DNA from: Chloroflexota bacterium
GTDB taxonomy: Bacteria > Chloroflexota > Limnocylindria > Limnocylindrales > CSP1-4
Direction: 5' to 3'
Assembly: GCA_003169735.1 (NCBI GenBank)
Contig: PNAP01000042.1
Span: 1 to 64,000, forward strand
Length of the DNA stretch: 64,000 bases
Shown: positions 55,900 through 63,000 of the stretch, piece by piece
How the letters are laid out: each line of letters opens with the position of its first letter
How positions within the stretch are numbered: the stretch's first letter is position 1
Position numbers and translations under genes: made by a program
The notes under the pieces: generated by a model
Database searches by the model: none
Told to the model about the DNA's origin: nothing
The model's input: only the letters and a program-made list of their open reading frames with translations

Positions 55900-57795
55900 A
55901 TGACCATCGCCAGCGCCCCGACCCCGCCACCACTGCCTGCCGCCCGCCCCCGTCGACGGTCGGCCAAACGGTTCGCGCTGATCGCCTTTCTGGTGACCAT
56001 CGTGGTCGGCGCGGCCGCTACCGTCGGCTCGGCAGTGGGCTACGCAGCCATCTACGACGGCCGCGTGATGCCCGGTGTCAGCATCGCCGGCGTCGACGTC
56101 GGCGGCCTCGATCCGACGGCAGCGGCGGCTCGCCTCGCCGCGTCGCTGCCCGACCCGACAGCGGGCACGCTGACCATGGTCGCCGGCGACCAACGGTTGG
56201 TCGTTCCCTACGCCGACCTGCAACGCCGATACGACACTGCGACCGCGGTGGATGCGGCCATGGCCGTCGGCCGCGCTGGTGGGCCGCTCGATCGTTCGGG
56301 CGACCAGCTGCGCACGTTGATGCACGGCGTGGACCTGCCGGTCGCCGTCGTCTACGACCCCACCGTCATCGACCGGCAAGCCGCCCAGCTGGCGGCCAGC
56401 GTGCAACGCGCCGAGATCGAGGCGAGCGCCGTCTTCAAGGCCGGTGCGGACGGAGCGGCGGCGTCATGGAAGGTGCGGCCGGCGGCTGCTGGCGCCGACG
56501 TCAGCGACGTCGCGCTGAGCGCCGCCGGGCGTGCCGCCGTCGACGCGCTGGGCACGACCACCGTCTCGACCCAGATCAGCGTGGCTCCCGTCATCACCGA
56601 ACCGACCATCACCACGGACGAGGTACAGGCCGCGGTCACCCGGGCCAACGCGATGAGCTCGACAGACCTTGCCCTGGTCGATGGCACGACCACCTACACC
56701 ATCCCGGCCGGGACGTTGCAGAGCCGGCTGACCCTCGGCCCATCCGCCGATGGGAGCTACTCGGCCACCCTGGATACGGCCGCCATCACAGCGGCGCTGC
56801 CGCCGCTGCTCGCCGCGGTCGCTAAGGCTCCGGTCGAGGCCAGCCTGGCCTTCGCGGCCGGCAACACCGTCGTCGCGGTACCGGGCCAGCCCGGGCGCGC
56901 CCTCGATATCGGCGCAACGGTCGCCGCGGTCGTGGCTGCGTTGTCCGCCCGCGCCGCGGGGACCCTCACCGACTCGGTCGATGTGGCCACCGCCGTGGTC
57001 GACCCGACGTTCACGACAGCGCAGGCTGAGGAGGCGGCGCCGCGGGTCGTGATGGTCTCCCATTGGATCACTCACTTCATCCCGGGCGTCTCCAACTTCT
57101 TCGGCCACAACATCAGCGTGCCGACCACGGCGCTCGACGCGCAGGTCCTCGGGCCAGGCGATTGGTTCGATTTCTGGAAGGCCATCGGCGTAGTCAGCAA
57201 GGCGACCGGATATGGTCCCGGTGGCGCCATCATCAATGGCCATAGCCGGCCCACCGGCGCCCTCGCCGGCGGGATCTGCTCGTGCTCGACGACCATCTTC
57301 AACGCGGCGCTCCGCGCCGGCCTCCAGATGGGCGCTCGTCGCAATCACTACTACTACATCGACCGCTACCCGGTCGGGCTGGATGCCACCGTCTTCAAGT
57401 CATCGGGCGGGTCGACTCAGACGATGCGGTTCCGCAACGACACTGCGTACCCCGTCCTGATTCGCGGCATCAACGGCCCGGGCACCGTCCGCTTCGAGAT
57501 CTGGACCGTCCCGACCGGCCGCACGGTCACCTTCACCGACCCGATCATCAAGGACCGCACGACGGCCCACGACACCATCGAATACACCGACCGACTTGCG
57601 CCCGGCGCGACACGGCGGATCGAGTACCCCACCAACGGCTTCAGGGCCTGGGTGACGCGCACGGTCACCGACGCCAGCGGTGCCGTCGTCCACACCGACA
57701 CGTTCTACTCGAATTACTCGGCGGTCGATGGCGTGACGCTGGTCGGTCGCTCCCCGGGCGACCCGCCGTCGGGCACCGTCGTGGTGGTGCGGTAG
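55900..57795 (+). CDS. VanW-family surface protein
   Basis: The 631-residue protein has an N-terminal anchor helix (FALIAFLVTIVVGAAATVGSAV), then two putative peptidoglycan-binding (PG_binding_4-type) repeats at about 50-350, with VMPGVSIAGVDVGGLDPTAAAARLAAS as a typical opening, and a VanW domain from about 385: SNFFGHNISVPTTALDAQVLGPGDWFDFWKAIG, ATGYGPGGAIING, LAGGICSCSTTIFNAALRAGLQMGARRNHYYYIDRYPVGLDATVF and YPVLIRGI. The usual GGGICQxSTTL is seen as GGICSCSTTI. The final part is a G5-like beta domain. Involvement in cell-wall binding is likely; exact role unknown. Confidence 0.85.
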   Translation: MTIASAPTPPPLPAARPRRRSAKRFALIAFLVTIVVGAAATVGSAVGYAAIYDGRVMPGVSIAGVDVGGLDPTAAAARLAASLPDPTAGTLTMVAGDQRLVVPYADLQRRYDTATAVDAAMAVGRAGGPLDRSGDQLRTLMHGVDLPVAVVYDPTVIDRQAAQLAASVQRAEIEASAVFKAGADGAAASWKVRPAAAGADVSDVALSAAGRAAVDALGTTTVSTQISVAPVITEPTITTDEVQAAVTRANAMSSTDLALVDGTTTYTIPAGTLQSRLTLGPSADGSYSATLDTAAITAALPPLLAAVAKAPVEASLAFAAGNTVVAVPGQPGRALDIGATVAAVVAALSARAAGTLTDSVDVATAVVDPTFTTAQAEEAAPRVVMVSHWITHFIPGVSNFFGHNISVPTTALDAQVLGPGDWFDFWKAIGVVSKATGYGPGGAIINGHSRPTGALAGGICSCSTTIFNAALRAGLQMGARRNHYYYIDRYPVGLDATVFKSSGGSTQTMRFRNDTAYPVLIRGINGPGTVRFEIWTVPTGRTVTFTDPIIKDRTTAHDTIEYTDRLAPGATRRIEYPTNGFRAWVTRTVTDASGAVVHTDTFYSNYSAVDGVTLVGRSPGDPPSGTVVVVR

Positions 57796-57797
57796 GC

Positions 57798-58721
57798 CTA
57801 GCCGAGTTCCTGCTCGAGGGCATCCTCGAGCTGCGGATAGCGGAAGCGGTAGCCTGCCGCCAGCGCTCGGGCCGGCCAGACGCGGCGACTGCCGAGCACG
57901 AGGGTCGACTGTCCACGCGGGAAGGCCAGCCTGAATGGCCAGCCGGGGGTCGGCAGAAAGCTCGGGCGATGAAGCACCCGCCCGAGCGCCCTGGCGAAGT
58001 CGGCCTGCTGGCGGGGGTCGGGCGCGGCGACGTTGATGGGGCCATCGATGGCGTCATCGTCGAGGGCCCAGAGCACGATCGCTACCACGTCGTCGATGTG
58101 GACCCAGCTGACCCACTGGCGACCGCCGGCGATGGGACCGCCGACGAACAGGCGGAATGGCAGGGCGAAGCTGCGCAGCGACTTCGCCTCGCGTGATAGG
58201 ACGACGCTGAAGCGCGGCCGTACGACGCGAACGTCGAGTGCCTCGGCCTTCACCGCGGCGTCTTCCCAGGCCACGCACAGGTTCGCAAGGAAGGTCGTCG
58301 CGGGTTCGGTCTCCTCCGTCGCCGGGACGGCATCGCGGCCGTCGTAGCGATCCGTGCCAGAGACGCTGACCAGCACCCTCGGGCGACGTTCCGCGGGCAC
58401 CATGGCCATCGCCCCGACGATCGCCGTGGTCGCGGTCACGCGGCTGTCGACGAGCAGCCGCTTCCGCGCCGCGGTCCATGGCCAGTCGCCGATGTTCGCG
58501 CCGGCCAGGTTGACCACGCCGGCCGCGCCATCGAGTGCCTTGACCCAGTCGGCCGAGAGGTCGTGAGGATCCCAGGCAACGACGCGTGCGCCGGGCTGGA
58601 CGCGATCGGCCTTCGCCGCAGGGTCGTGGCTCAGCACCACGACCTCATCGCCGCGTTCGACCAGGGCGGCCACGATGTGCCGGCCGATCATGCCCGTCCC
58701 GCCGGTGATGACGATCCTCAT
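57798..58721 (-). CDS. TIGR01777-family NAD(P)-dependent epimerase/SDR
   Basis: The 307-residue protein has an atypical extended SDR fold: RIVITGGTGMIGRHIVAALVERGDEVVVLSHD (Gly-rich NAD(P) loop), VVNLAGANIGDWPWTAARKRLLVDSRV and VLVSVSGTDRYDGRD with WVSWVHIDDVVAIVLWAL. These features match the SDR39U1/YfcH-type family (TIGR01777), which lacks a defined substrate. The usual active-site YxxxK is not seen. Convergent with the VanW gene; 3-bp gap. Confidence 0.85.
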   Translation of the reverse strand: MRIVITGGTGMIGRHIVAALVERGDEVVVLSHDPAAKADRVQPGARVVAWDPHDLSADWVKALDGAAGVVNLAGANIGDWPWTAARKRLLVDSRVTATTAIVGAMAMVPAERRPRVLVSVSGTDRYDGRDAVPATEETEPATTFLANLCVAWEDAAVKAEALDVRVVRPRFSVVLSREAKSLRSFALPFRLFVGGPIAGGRQWVSWVHIDDVVAIVLWALDDDAIDGPINVAAPDPRQQADFARALGRVLHRPSFLPTPGWPFRLAFPRGQSTLVLGSRRVWPARALAAGYRFRYPQLEDALEQELG

Positions 58722-58814
58722 GAGGCGATGTCTTTCTTATGTGCTACTGGGACGTAGCCAGTATGAGCGGATCAAAGCCGGCGGTCAAGACGCCGCTCGG
58801 CCGGCCGACATGCG

Positions 58815-58852
58815 GAAGAGCCCCGGTCCGCGCTCGGGCACCGGGGCTCTTC
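58815..58852. terminator. Strong hairpin, likely bidirectional terminator
   Basis: A perfect 13-bp stem GAAGAGCCCCGGT / ACCGGGGCTCTTC (58815-58827 and 58840-58852) with a 12-nt loop. On the plus strand TTGATGG follows; on the minus strand CCGCATG, so there is no good U-tract. It ends the minus-strand Ddn-like gene just upstream. Confidence 0.6.
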
Positions 58853-58870
58853 TTGATGGGTTGCGAGAGG

Positions 58871-59281
58871 TCAGGAGATACGCTCGAGCGCCATGACCGG
58901 GATGGTCCGGCTGGTCTTCCGCTCGTAGTCGGCGAAACCCGGCATCACCTTGGCCTGGCCGTCGTACAGGCGTCGGCGCTCCGCGCCGTGCACCTCGGTC
59001 GCCCGGACCTTGAACGTGTCGGGCCCGACCTCGATGGTAGCCGTGGGGGTAGCGAGCAGGTTCCGGTACCACGCTGGATGCGTGTCCGCGCCACCCTTGG
59101 AGGCGATGATCACGTAGCGATCGCCGTCGCGCGTGTAGGCGAGCGGATTGGTGCGCAGCAACCCGGTCTTGCCACCGACCGTGGTCAGTAGCAGCAGGTC
59201 CTTGCCCTGGAACGGGCCGCTCGGCATTTGGCCGGCATTGGCGCGGAAGTCGTTGATGATGCCGTGGTTGAAGTCGCTCAT
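58871..59281 (-). CDS. F420-dependent Ddn-type oxidoreductase (nitroreductase/deazaflavin family)
   Basis: The 136-residue protein belongs to the deazaflavin-dependent nitroreductase (Ddn) split-barrel family: DFNHGIINDFRANAGQMPSGPFQGKDLLLLTTVGGKTGLLRTNPLAYTRDGDRYVIIASKGGADTHPAWYRNLLATPTATIEVGPDTFKVRATEV, then RRLYDGQAKVMPGFADYERKTSRTIPVMALERI. The AS.GG....P.W..N motif is diagnostic. The enzyme would use F420H2. ATG 59281 chosen: TACAGT lies 6 nt upstream. The GTG at 59287 is an alternative. Confidence 0.9.
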   Translation of the reverse strand: MSDFNHGIINDFRANAGQMPSGPFQGKDLLLLTTVGGKTGLLRTNPLAYTRDGDRYVIIASKGGADTHPAWYRNLLATPTATIEVGPDTFKVRATEVHGAERRRLYDGQAKVMPGFADYERKTSRTIPVMALERIS

Positions 59282-59287
59282 GCCCAC

Positions 59288-59316
59288 ACTGTAACAGGAA
59301 ATGATTGCTTACGCAA
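59288..59316 (-). promoter_or_regulatory. Promoter of the Ddn-like gene
   Basis: On the minus strand TTGCGT (59311-59316) and TACAGT (59288-59293) are separated by 17 nt, and the -10 ends 6 nt before the ATG. The adjacent TTACGCAA-TAG-TTGCGCGTAA dyad around 59308-59327 overlaps the -35 and could be a regulator site. Confidence 0.55.
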
Positions 59317-59456
59317 TAGTTGCGCGTAAACGAAGGACCGCACGCCGATTGCCGAAGCAACATCCCTTCCGAACGGCACCAAGGGGTCTATGCAGGAAAG
59401 CGTTGGGCCGGTACCGTTGAAGCACCGGGCACGACCGCCCGCGATGAAAGGCCACC

Positions 59457-60827
59457 GTGGCGATCTGGCGAGGGATGGTCGGCTCCGCACTCGTCATCGT
59501 CTTGTCCGCGTGCACGTCAGCGCCGGTCCCTGAGCCAGCCGCAACGTCGACCCCTGCGCCGCCGCCGTCCCCTTCACCGTCGGTGCCCAGGATCCCGACC
59601 GCGTCACCGAACGAGTCGTCAACGGCCTCCGCGTCGGCGCGGCCGACCCCGACGCGGTCGCCGACACCGTCGTCCACGCCGCTTCCAACCTCCACCCCAG
59701 TGCCACCTCCGCTCAGGGCTCGCTTGCCATCCACCCGGTTCGAAACCGGTCGGACCCTGCGGATGGGCACCGAGTCCGCCCAGATCAGCGGTTCCCTGCA
59801 GTTCTCGCTGGGCCCGAGCGACCTGACCTCGCTCTGGCCGGTGGGCCCCATGGCTCCCGGCGATGAACCCGACTGGGACCTTTCGAGCCCGCCGTCCCTC
59901 CTCATCGAACAGGACGGCGCGACCGGGGATGAGGGCATCCTGTCGGATGCCGATCGGCCTGGGATCTGGGTCGCCGAAGTGAACGGCGACGCTGGCCAGG
60001 CGACTCGTATCGCGACGGATACGCTCGATCCGGTGATCGACCAGACGGGCGACAGGATCGTCTTCACCGACTCCATCGACCACAAGACCCTGACGGCCGT
60101 GGCCCGTGACGGAACGGTCCTGGGCAGCGTCGCCACCATGGACGAGTTCCCGACCGCTGCGTGGCTGAGGGATGGCTCGGTCGCGTTCGTCGACGGCGGC
60201 GACGTGCGCATCTGGGACCTGATGACGGGGACGACACGACCGCTGGTCCCCATCCCGACGGTCGACTCTGGCTACGAGGTCGCGGCCCTGGGTGACTTGG
60301 TGGCCGCTGGGCCGTACAAGGGAGGGCAGATCGAACTCATCCGCCCGAGTGACAGCACCGTACTGGCCTCCTGGAACGATGGCAGCGACAACGGCAACGA
60401 CTTCGCGATGGAACTCAGCGGCGATCGTTTCCTGACGGCGCGGGGCCTGGATGGGCCACAGATGGTGCTGGAACTGCGGAGCGCCGTCGATGGGCACGTC
60501 ATCGCATCGTGTCGACAGTCGGAGTTGCAGTACTTCGCCGGAGCGGTCTGGATCTCCGACGACCTGATGATCGTCGGCATCGACCCGACCGGCACGCAGG
60601 TGGAAACCGAGTGGTGGCTCGTGAGCGCTCGCTCGCTGGCCGATTGCTCACCGATCCGCGGTTACTCGGAGCGGCTGTTCGACACGTCAGACCCAGCCCT
60701 GGAACCGCGCCGCATCGAGCCGTTCGTGCCGCACCAGTGGCAATCGGTGCAAATGGGCGACCAGCTCATGGCGGCCAACGAAGATGGGCTGGTCGCGGTG
60801 ATGTCGATCGGTTCCGACCGCCCCTGA
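59457..60827 (+). CDS. Lipoprotein with propeller-like extracellular domain
   Basis: The 456-residue protein has a signal peptide with lipobox (MVGSALVIVLSAC, LSAC with the acylated Cys at about residue 19), a Pro/Ser/Thr-rich stretch to about residue 85, and a C-terminal beta-rich domain with WD40/TolB-like strands such as AAWLRDGSVAFVDGGDVRIWDLMTG and DTSDPALEPRRI. No known family could be named. GTG 59457 has GAAAGG with 5 nt spacing. It converges on the tmRNA gene. Confidence 0.75.
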   Translation: MAIWRGMVGSALVIVLSACTSAPVPEPAATSTPAPPPSPSPSVPRIPTASPNESSTASASARPTPTRSPTPSSTPLPTSTPVPPPLRARLPSTRFETGRTLRMGTESAQISGSLQFSLGPSDLTSLWPVGPMAPGDEPDWDLSSPPSLLIEQDGATGDEGILSDADRPGIWVAEVNGDAGQATRIATDTLDPVIDQTGDRIVFTDSIDHKTLTAVARDGTVLGSVATMDEFPTAAWLRDGSVAFVDGGDVRIWDLMTGTTRPLVPIPTVDSGYEVAALGDLVAAGPYKGGQIELIRPSDSTVLASWNDGSDNGNDFAMELSGDRFLTARGLDGPQMVLELRSAVDGHVIASCRQSELQYFAGAVWISDDLMIVGIDPTGTQVETEWWLVSARSLADCSPIRGYSERLFDTSDPALEPRRIEPFVPHQWQSVQMGDQLMAANEDGLVAVMSIGSDRP

Positions 60828-60867
60828 CGCAGCCCGGGCGCACGCCCCGCGGCCACCGTGGAACTCA

Positions 60868-61239
60868 TGGTGGAGATGGGGGAGAGTCGAACTCCCCGTC
60901 CAGAACCTTCGGCCGAAGACCACTACGAGCGTGTCCGATGATTTGTCGTCGATCCCGGCGTCTGGCATCGGCACCATCCACCGGGCTCCAGTCACGTCCC
61001 CTTGCGGGCTTTACTCCGGACTACGCGACGCTACTCCAGAGCGCACCTCCGCTGAATGACGCTTCCACAGTCCACGGAGGCGAGACTGCTTCCACGCTCA
61101 CCTTACTGCCTAAGCAGCGAGGGCGAGAGTCGACTGACGATTGCCAGTTACTTCTTTTGCTGCCGGTTTAACGAGGCCTGACAGCACCTCGGCTCGCGTT
61201 CTTCGGGGTTGGGGCCCTGTCGAGACCACGCATCCCCAC
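60868..61239 (-). ncRNA. ssrA: Transfer-messenger RNA (tmRNA)
   Basis: On the minus strand the RNA starts GGGGATGCGTGGTCTCGACA and ends in the tRNA-like GGGGAGTTCGACTCTCCCC-ATCTCCACCA, with the CCA encoded. GGGGATG pairs with CATCTCC to form the acceptor stem (7 bp, one G-U). The T-arm TTCGACT is canonical. The tag reading frame appears to be GGC at 61145 to TAG at 61110-61112, predicted tag GNRQSTLALAA. It rescues stalled ribosomes with SmpB, whose gene is 1 kb away on the same strand. Confidence 0.95.
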
Positions 61240-61357
61240 GAACTTCAATCCTAGCACGAGCTCTTTCTGGCTCCACGTGGGCGACAGGAGCAACAGCCGG
61301 CCCGATGGGCCGCGGCACGGCCAGACGTCAGAACCCGCCATCCGCCATCATTACGAC

Positions 61358-62308
61358 ATGGGAGATCTGCGACTCGGGATCCTGCTCTGGAGCCAGGTGG
61401 CCAGCTGGCGGGAGATGCTCGATGGGGCGAAGACTTGCGAGCGGCTCGGCTATGACTACATCTGGACGTGGGACCACCTCTACGCCATCTTCGGCGACCC
61501 ATACCAGCCCATCTTCGAGGGCTGGTCGGTGCTTGCGGCGCTGGCCATGGCGACCGAACGGGCTCGACTGGGCCTGATGGTGGGCGCGAACACGTTCCGC
61601 AACCCGGGCCTGGTCGCGAAAACGGCCACGACCCTTGACCACATCAGCAACGGTCGTGCCATCCTCGGCATCGGTGGGGCGTGGTTCGAACTCGAGCACC
61701 TTGCCCACGGTATCGACTTCGGCACGGGTTTCGGCCAGCGACTGGACTGGTTCGATGAATCGGTCGCGGCGATGCGGACGGTGGTCGACGGTGGCACGGT
61801 GACGTCCGCTCCGGGCGGTCACTACGCTTTCGATGCCCTGCGCCACCATCCCGCCCCGATCCAGCGGCGGCTGCCGATCATGATCGGCGGGAGCGGCGAG
61901 AAGAAGACGCTGCGCACGGTCGCCAGGTACGCCGACATGTGGAACGCGATGGGTCCGGTGCCGATGATGGCCCACAAGGTCGAGGTGCTGAAGCAGCACT
62001 GCGAGGCGGTCGGGCGTGACCCGTCGGAGATCGAGTTCACCCTCGGCGTCAAGGTCACCATCCGCGACTCTCAGGCCGAAGCCGAGCGCGTCTGGAAAGG
62101 GGCCATGGCCGCAAACCGCACGCCGATGTCGGAGGTCGAGGACGACAACACGTTCTGGAACGGCACGCCCGAGCAGATCGCCGAGCGCCTGGCTCCGTAC
62201 GTGGAGCTTGGCTTCCACACCGCCATCAGCGAGCAACCCGCACCGTACGACACCGAGACGCTGGAGCGGTTCATCGGCCAGGTGAAGCCGCTCGTCGACG
62301 CAGCCTAA
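61358..62308 (+). CDS. LLM-class oxidoreductase (F420-dependent type)
   Basis: The 316-residue protein is a luciferase-like TIM-barrel: LRLGILLWSQVASWREMLDGAKTCERLGYDYIWTWDHL, LGLMVGANTFRNPGLVAKTATTLDHISNGRAILGIGGAWFELEHLAHGIDF and LPIMIGGSGEKKTLRTVARYADMWNAM, the LLM F420-dependent pattern. The cofactor may also be FMN. ATG 61358 was chosen because the longer frame adds 27 residues without motif. It sits between ssrA and smpB on the opposite strand; its end overlaps smpB by 4 bp. Confidence 0.87.
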   Translation: MGDLRLGILLWSQVASWREMLDGAKTCERLGYDYIWTWDHLYAIFGDPYQPIFEGWSVLAALAMATERARLGLMVGANTFRNPGLVAKTATTLDHISNGRAILGIGGAWFELEHLAHGIDFGTGFGQRLDWFDESVAAMRTVVDGGTVTSAPGGHYAFDALRHHPAPIQRRLPIMIGGSGEKKTLRTVARYADMWNAMGPVPMMAHKVEVLKQHCEAVGRDPSEIEFTLGVKVTIRDSQAEAERVWKGAMAANRTPMSEVEDDNTFWNGTPEQIAERLAPYVELGFHTAISEQPAPYDTETLERFIGQVKPLVDAA

Positions 62309-62772
62309 CGACGACCTCTGCCGATTTCGGCCATCTCGCGATCCATGTCTCGCTTGGCGTCGCGGTCGGCGATGTCGCGGCGCTTGTCGTGGAGCAGCTT
62401 GCCGCGTCCGAGTCCGAGTTCGAGCTTCGCCCGGCCGCGTCCGGTGATGTAGAGGCGCAGCGGCACGATGGTCAGCCCCTTGGCACCGACCCGGCCGGCC
62501 AGCCGCTCGATCTCCATCCGGTGGAGGAGCAGCTTCCGGTTGCGGCGCGGTTCGTGGTTGTTGCGGTTGCCGCCGGCCCACGGCGCGATATGGGCGCCGA
62601 TGAGCCACGCTTCGCCGTGCTCGATCCGGGCATACGCCTCAGTCAGGTTGGCTTTGCCCTCGCGGATGCTCTTGATCTCGGTCCCGGTCAGCGCGATGCC
62701 CGCCTCGAGCGTCTCCTCGATGGCGTATTCGTGACGCGCTTTGCGATTGAGGGCAACCGTCTGTTCGCCCAT
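62305..62772 (-). CDS. smpB: SsrA-binding protein SmpB
   Basis: The 155-residue protein binds the tRNA-like part of tmRNA. Motifs are NRKARHEYAIEETLEAGIALTGTEIKSIREGKANLTEAYARIEHGEAWLIGAHIAPW, RNRKLLLHRMEIERLAGRV, LTIVPLRLYITGRGRAKLELGLGRGKLLHDKRRDIADRDAKRDM. The C-terminal tail is basic. ATG 62772 was chosen because the first residues match family N-termini; GGAGG lies about 12 nt upstream. A structured leader precedes it. Confidence 0.95.
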   Translation of the reverse strand: MGEQTVALNRKARHEYAIEETLEAGIALTGTEIKSIREGKANLTEAYARIEHGEAWLIGAHIAPWAGGNRNNHEPRRNRKLLLHRMEIERLAGRVGAKGLTIVPLRLYITGRGRAKLELGLGRGKLLHDKRRDIADRDAKRDMDREMAEIGRGRR

Positions 62773-62828
62773 CGGGATCCGAAGCCTCCGGAGTTGCGGG
62801 TGGATAGCGAGGAACGCCGAGAAACACG

Positions 62829-62855
62829 AACGCCGGCCCAAGACGGACCGGCGTT
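62829..62855 (-). terminator. Hairpin in the smpB leader, possible attenuator
   Basis: AACGCCGG (62829-62836) and CCGGCGTT (62848-62855) form a perfect 8-bp stem with an 11-nt loop on the minus strand. CGTGTTTCTC follows, a poor U-tract, so it could be a weak terminator or a regulatory hairpin. Confidence 0.5.
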
Positions 62856-62889
62856 TCGCGGCTGCTTCACCACCCGGTGGGCTCAGCGC

Positions 62890-62937
62890 TTAGCGCGAAC
62901 CCTCCGAGGTGGTGCAGCGACTCTTACTGTCGATCAC
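62890..62937 (-). CDS. Putative 15-codon leader peptide with extended Shine-Dalgarno
   Basis: GTG at 62937 opens a 15-codon frame (MIDSKSRCTTSEGSR) ending with TAA at 62890-62892. AAGGAGGTGAT at 62943-62953 matches the 16S rRNA tail along 11 nt, with a 9-nt spacer from GGAGG to GTG. Two shorter frames (ATG-6 codons, GTG-2 codons) start closer to the SD. The peptide is within the helices of the leader, so translation could select between structures. Confidence 0.4.
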   Translation of the reverse strand: MIDSKSRCTTSEGSR

Positions 62938-62966
62938 TGCACATCACCTCCTTCCGTATGCCGCGG

Positions 62967-62994
62967 ACGATAGCACATCGTCACGCGCCCGCAA
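62967..62994 (-). promoter_or_regulatory. Promoter of the smpB leader
   Basis: On the minus strand TTGCGG (62989-62994) and TATCGT (62967-62972) are 16 nt apart, with an extended TG motif (TGCTATCGT). Located just after the S41 gene stop. Confidence 0.5.
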
Positions 62995-63000
62995 GAGGGG

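Larger units (their letters stand above)
62773..62960 (-). ncRNA. Structured leader upstream of smpB
   Basis: The predicted transcript start (about 62960, from the promoter at 62967-62994) gives a leader of about 190 nt. CTGCAC (62937-62942) can pair with GTGCAG (62912-62917), and CACCACC (62868-62874) with GGTGGTG (62908-62914). These helices share 62912-62914, so they exclude each other. Inside is a third hairpin around GCGCTTAGCGCG. Followed by the 8-bp hairpin at 62829-62855. It resembles an attenuator/riboswitch-like leader, but no known class was recognised. Confidence 0.45.

Noticed and set aside
62943..62956. Sequence like a 16S rRNA 3' end (ATCACCTCCTTCC) on the plus strand
   Set aside because: No rRNA sequence precedes it. 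It is simply the complement of an extended Shine-Dalgarno on the minus strand.
62773..62960. T-box riboswitch reading of the smpB leader (GGGTGG and AGTA elements)
   Set aside because: The elements do not have the T-box order or spacing, and the downstream gene is not an aminoacyl-tRNA synthetase or amino acid gene.
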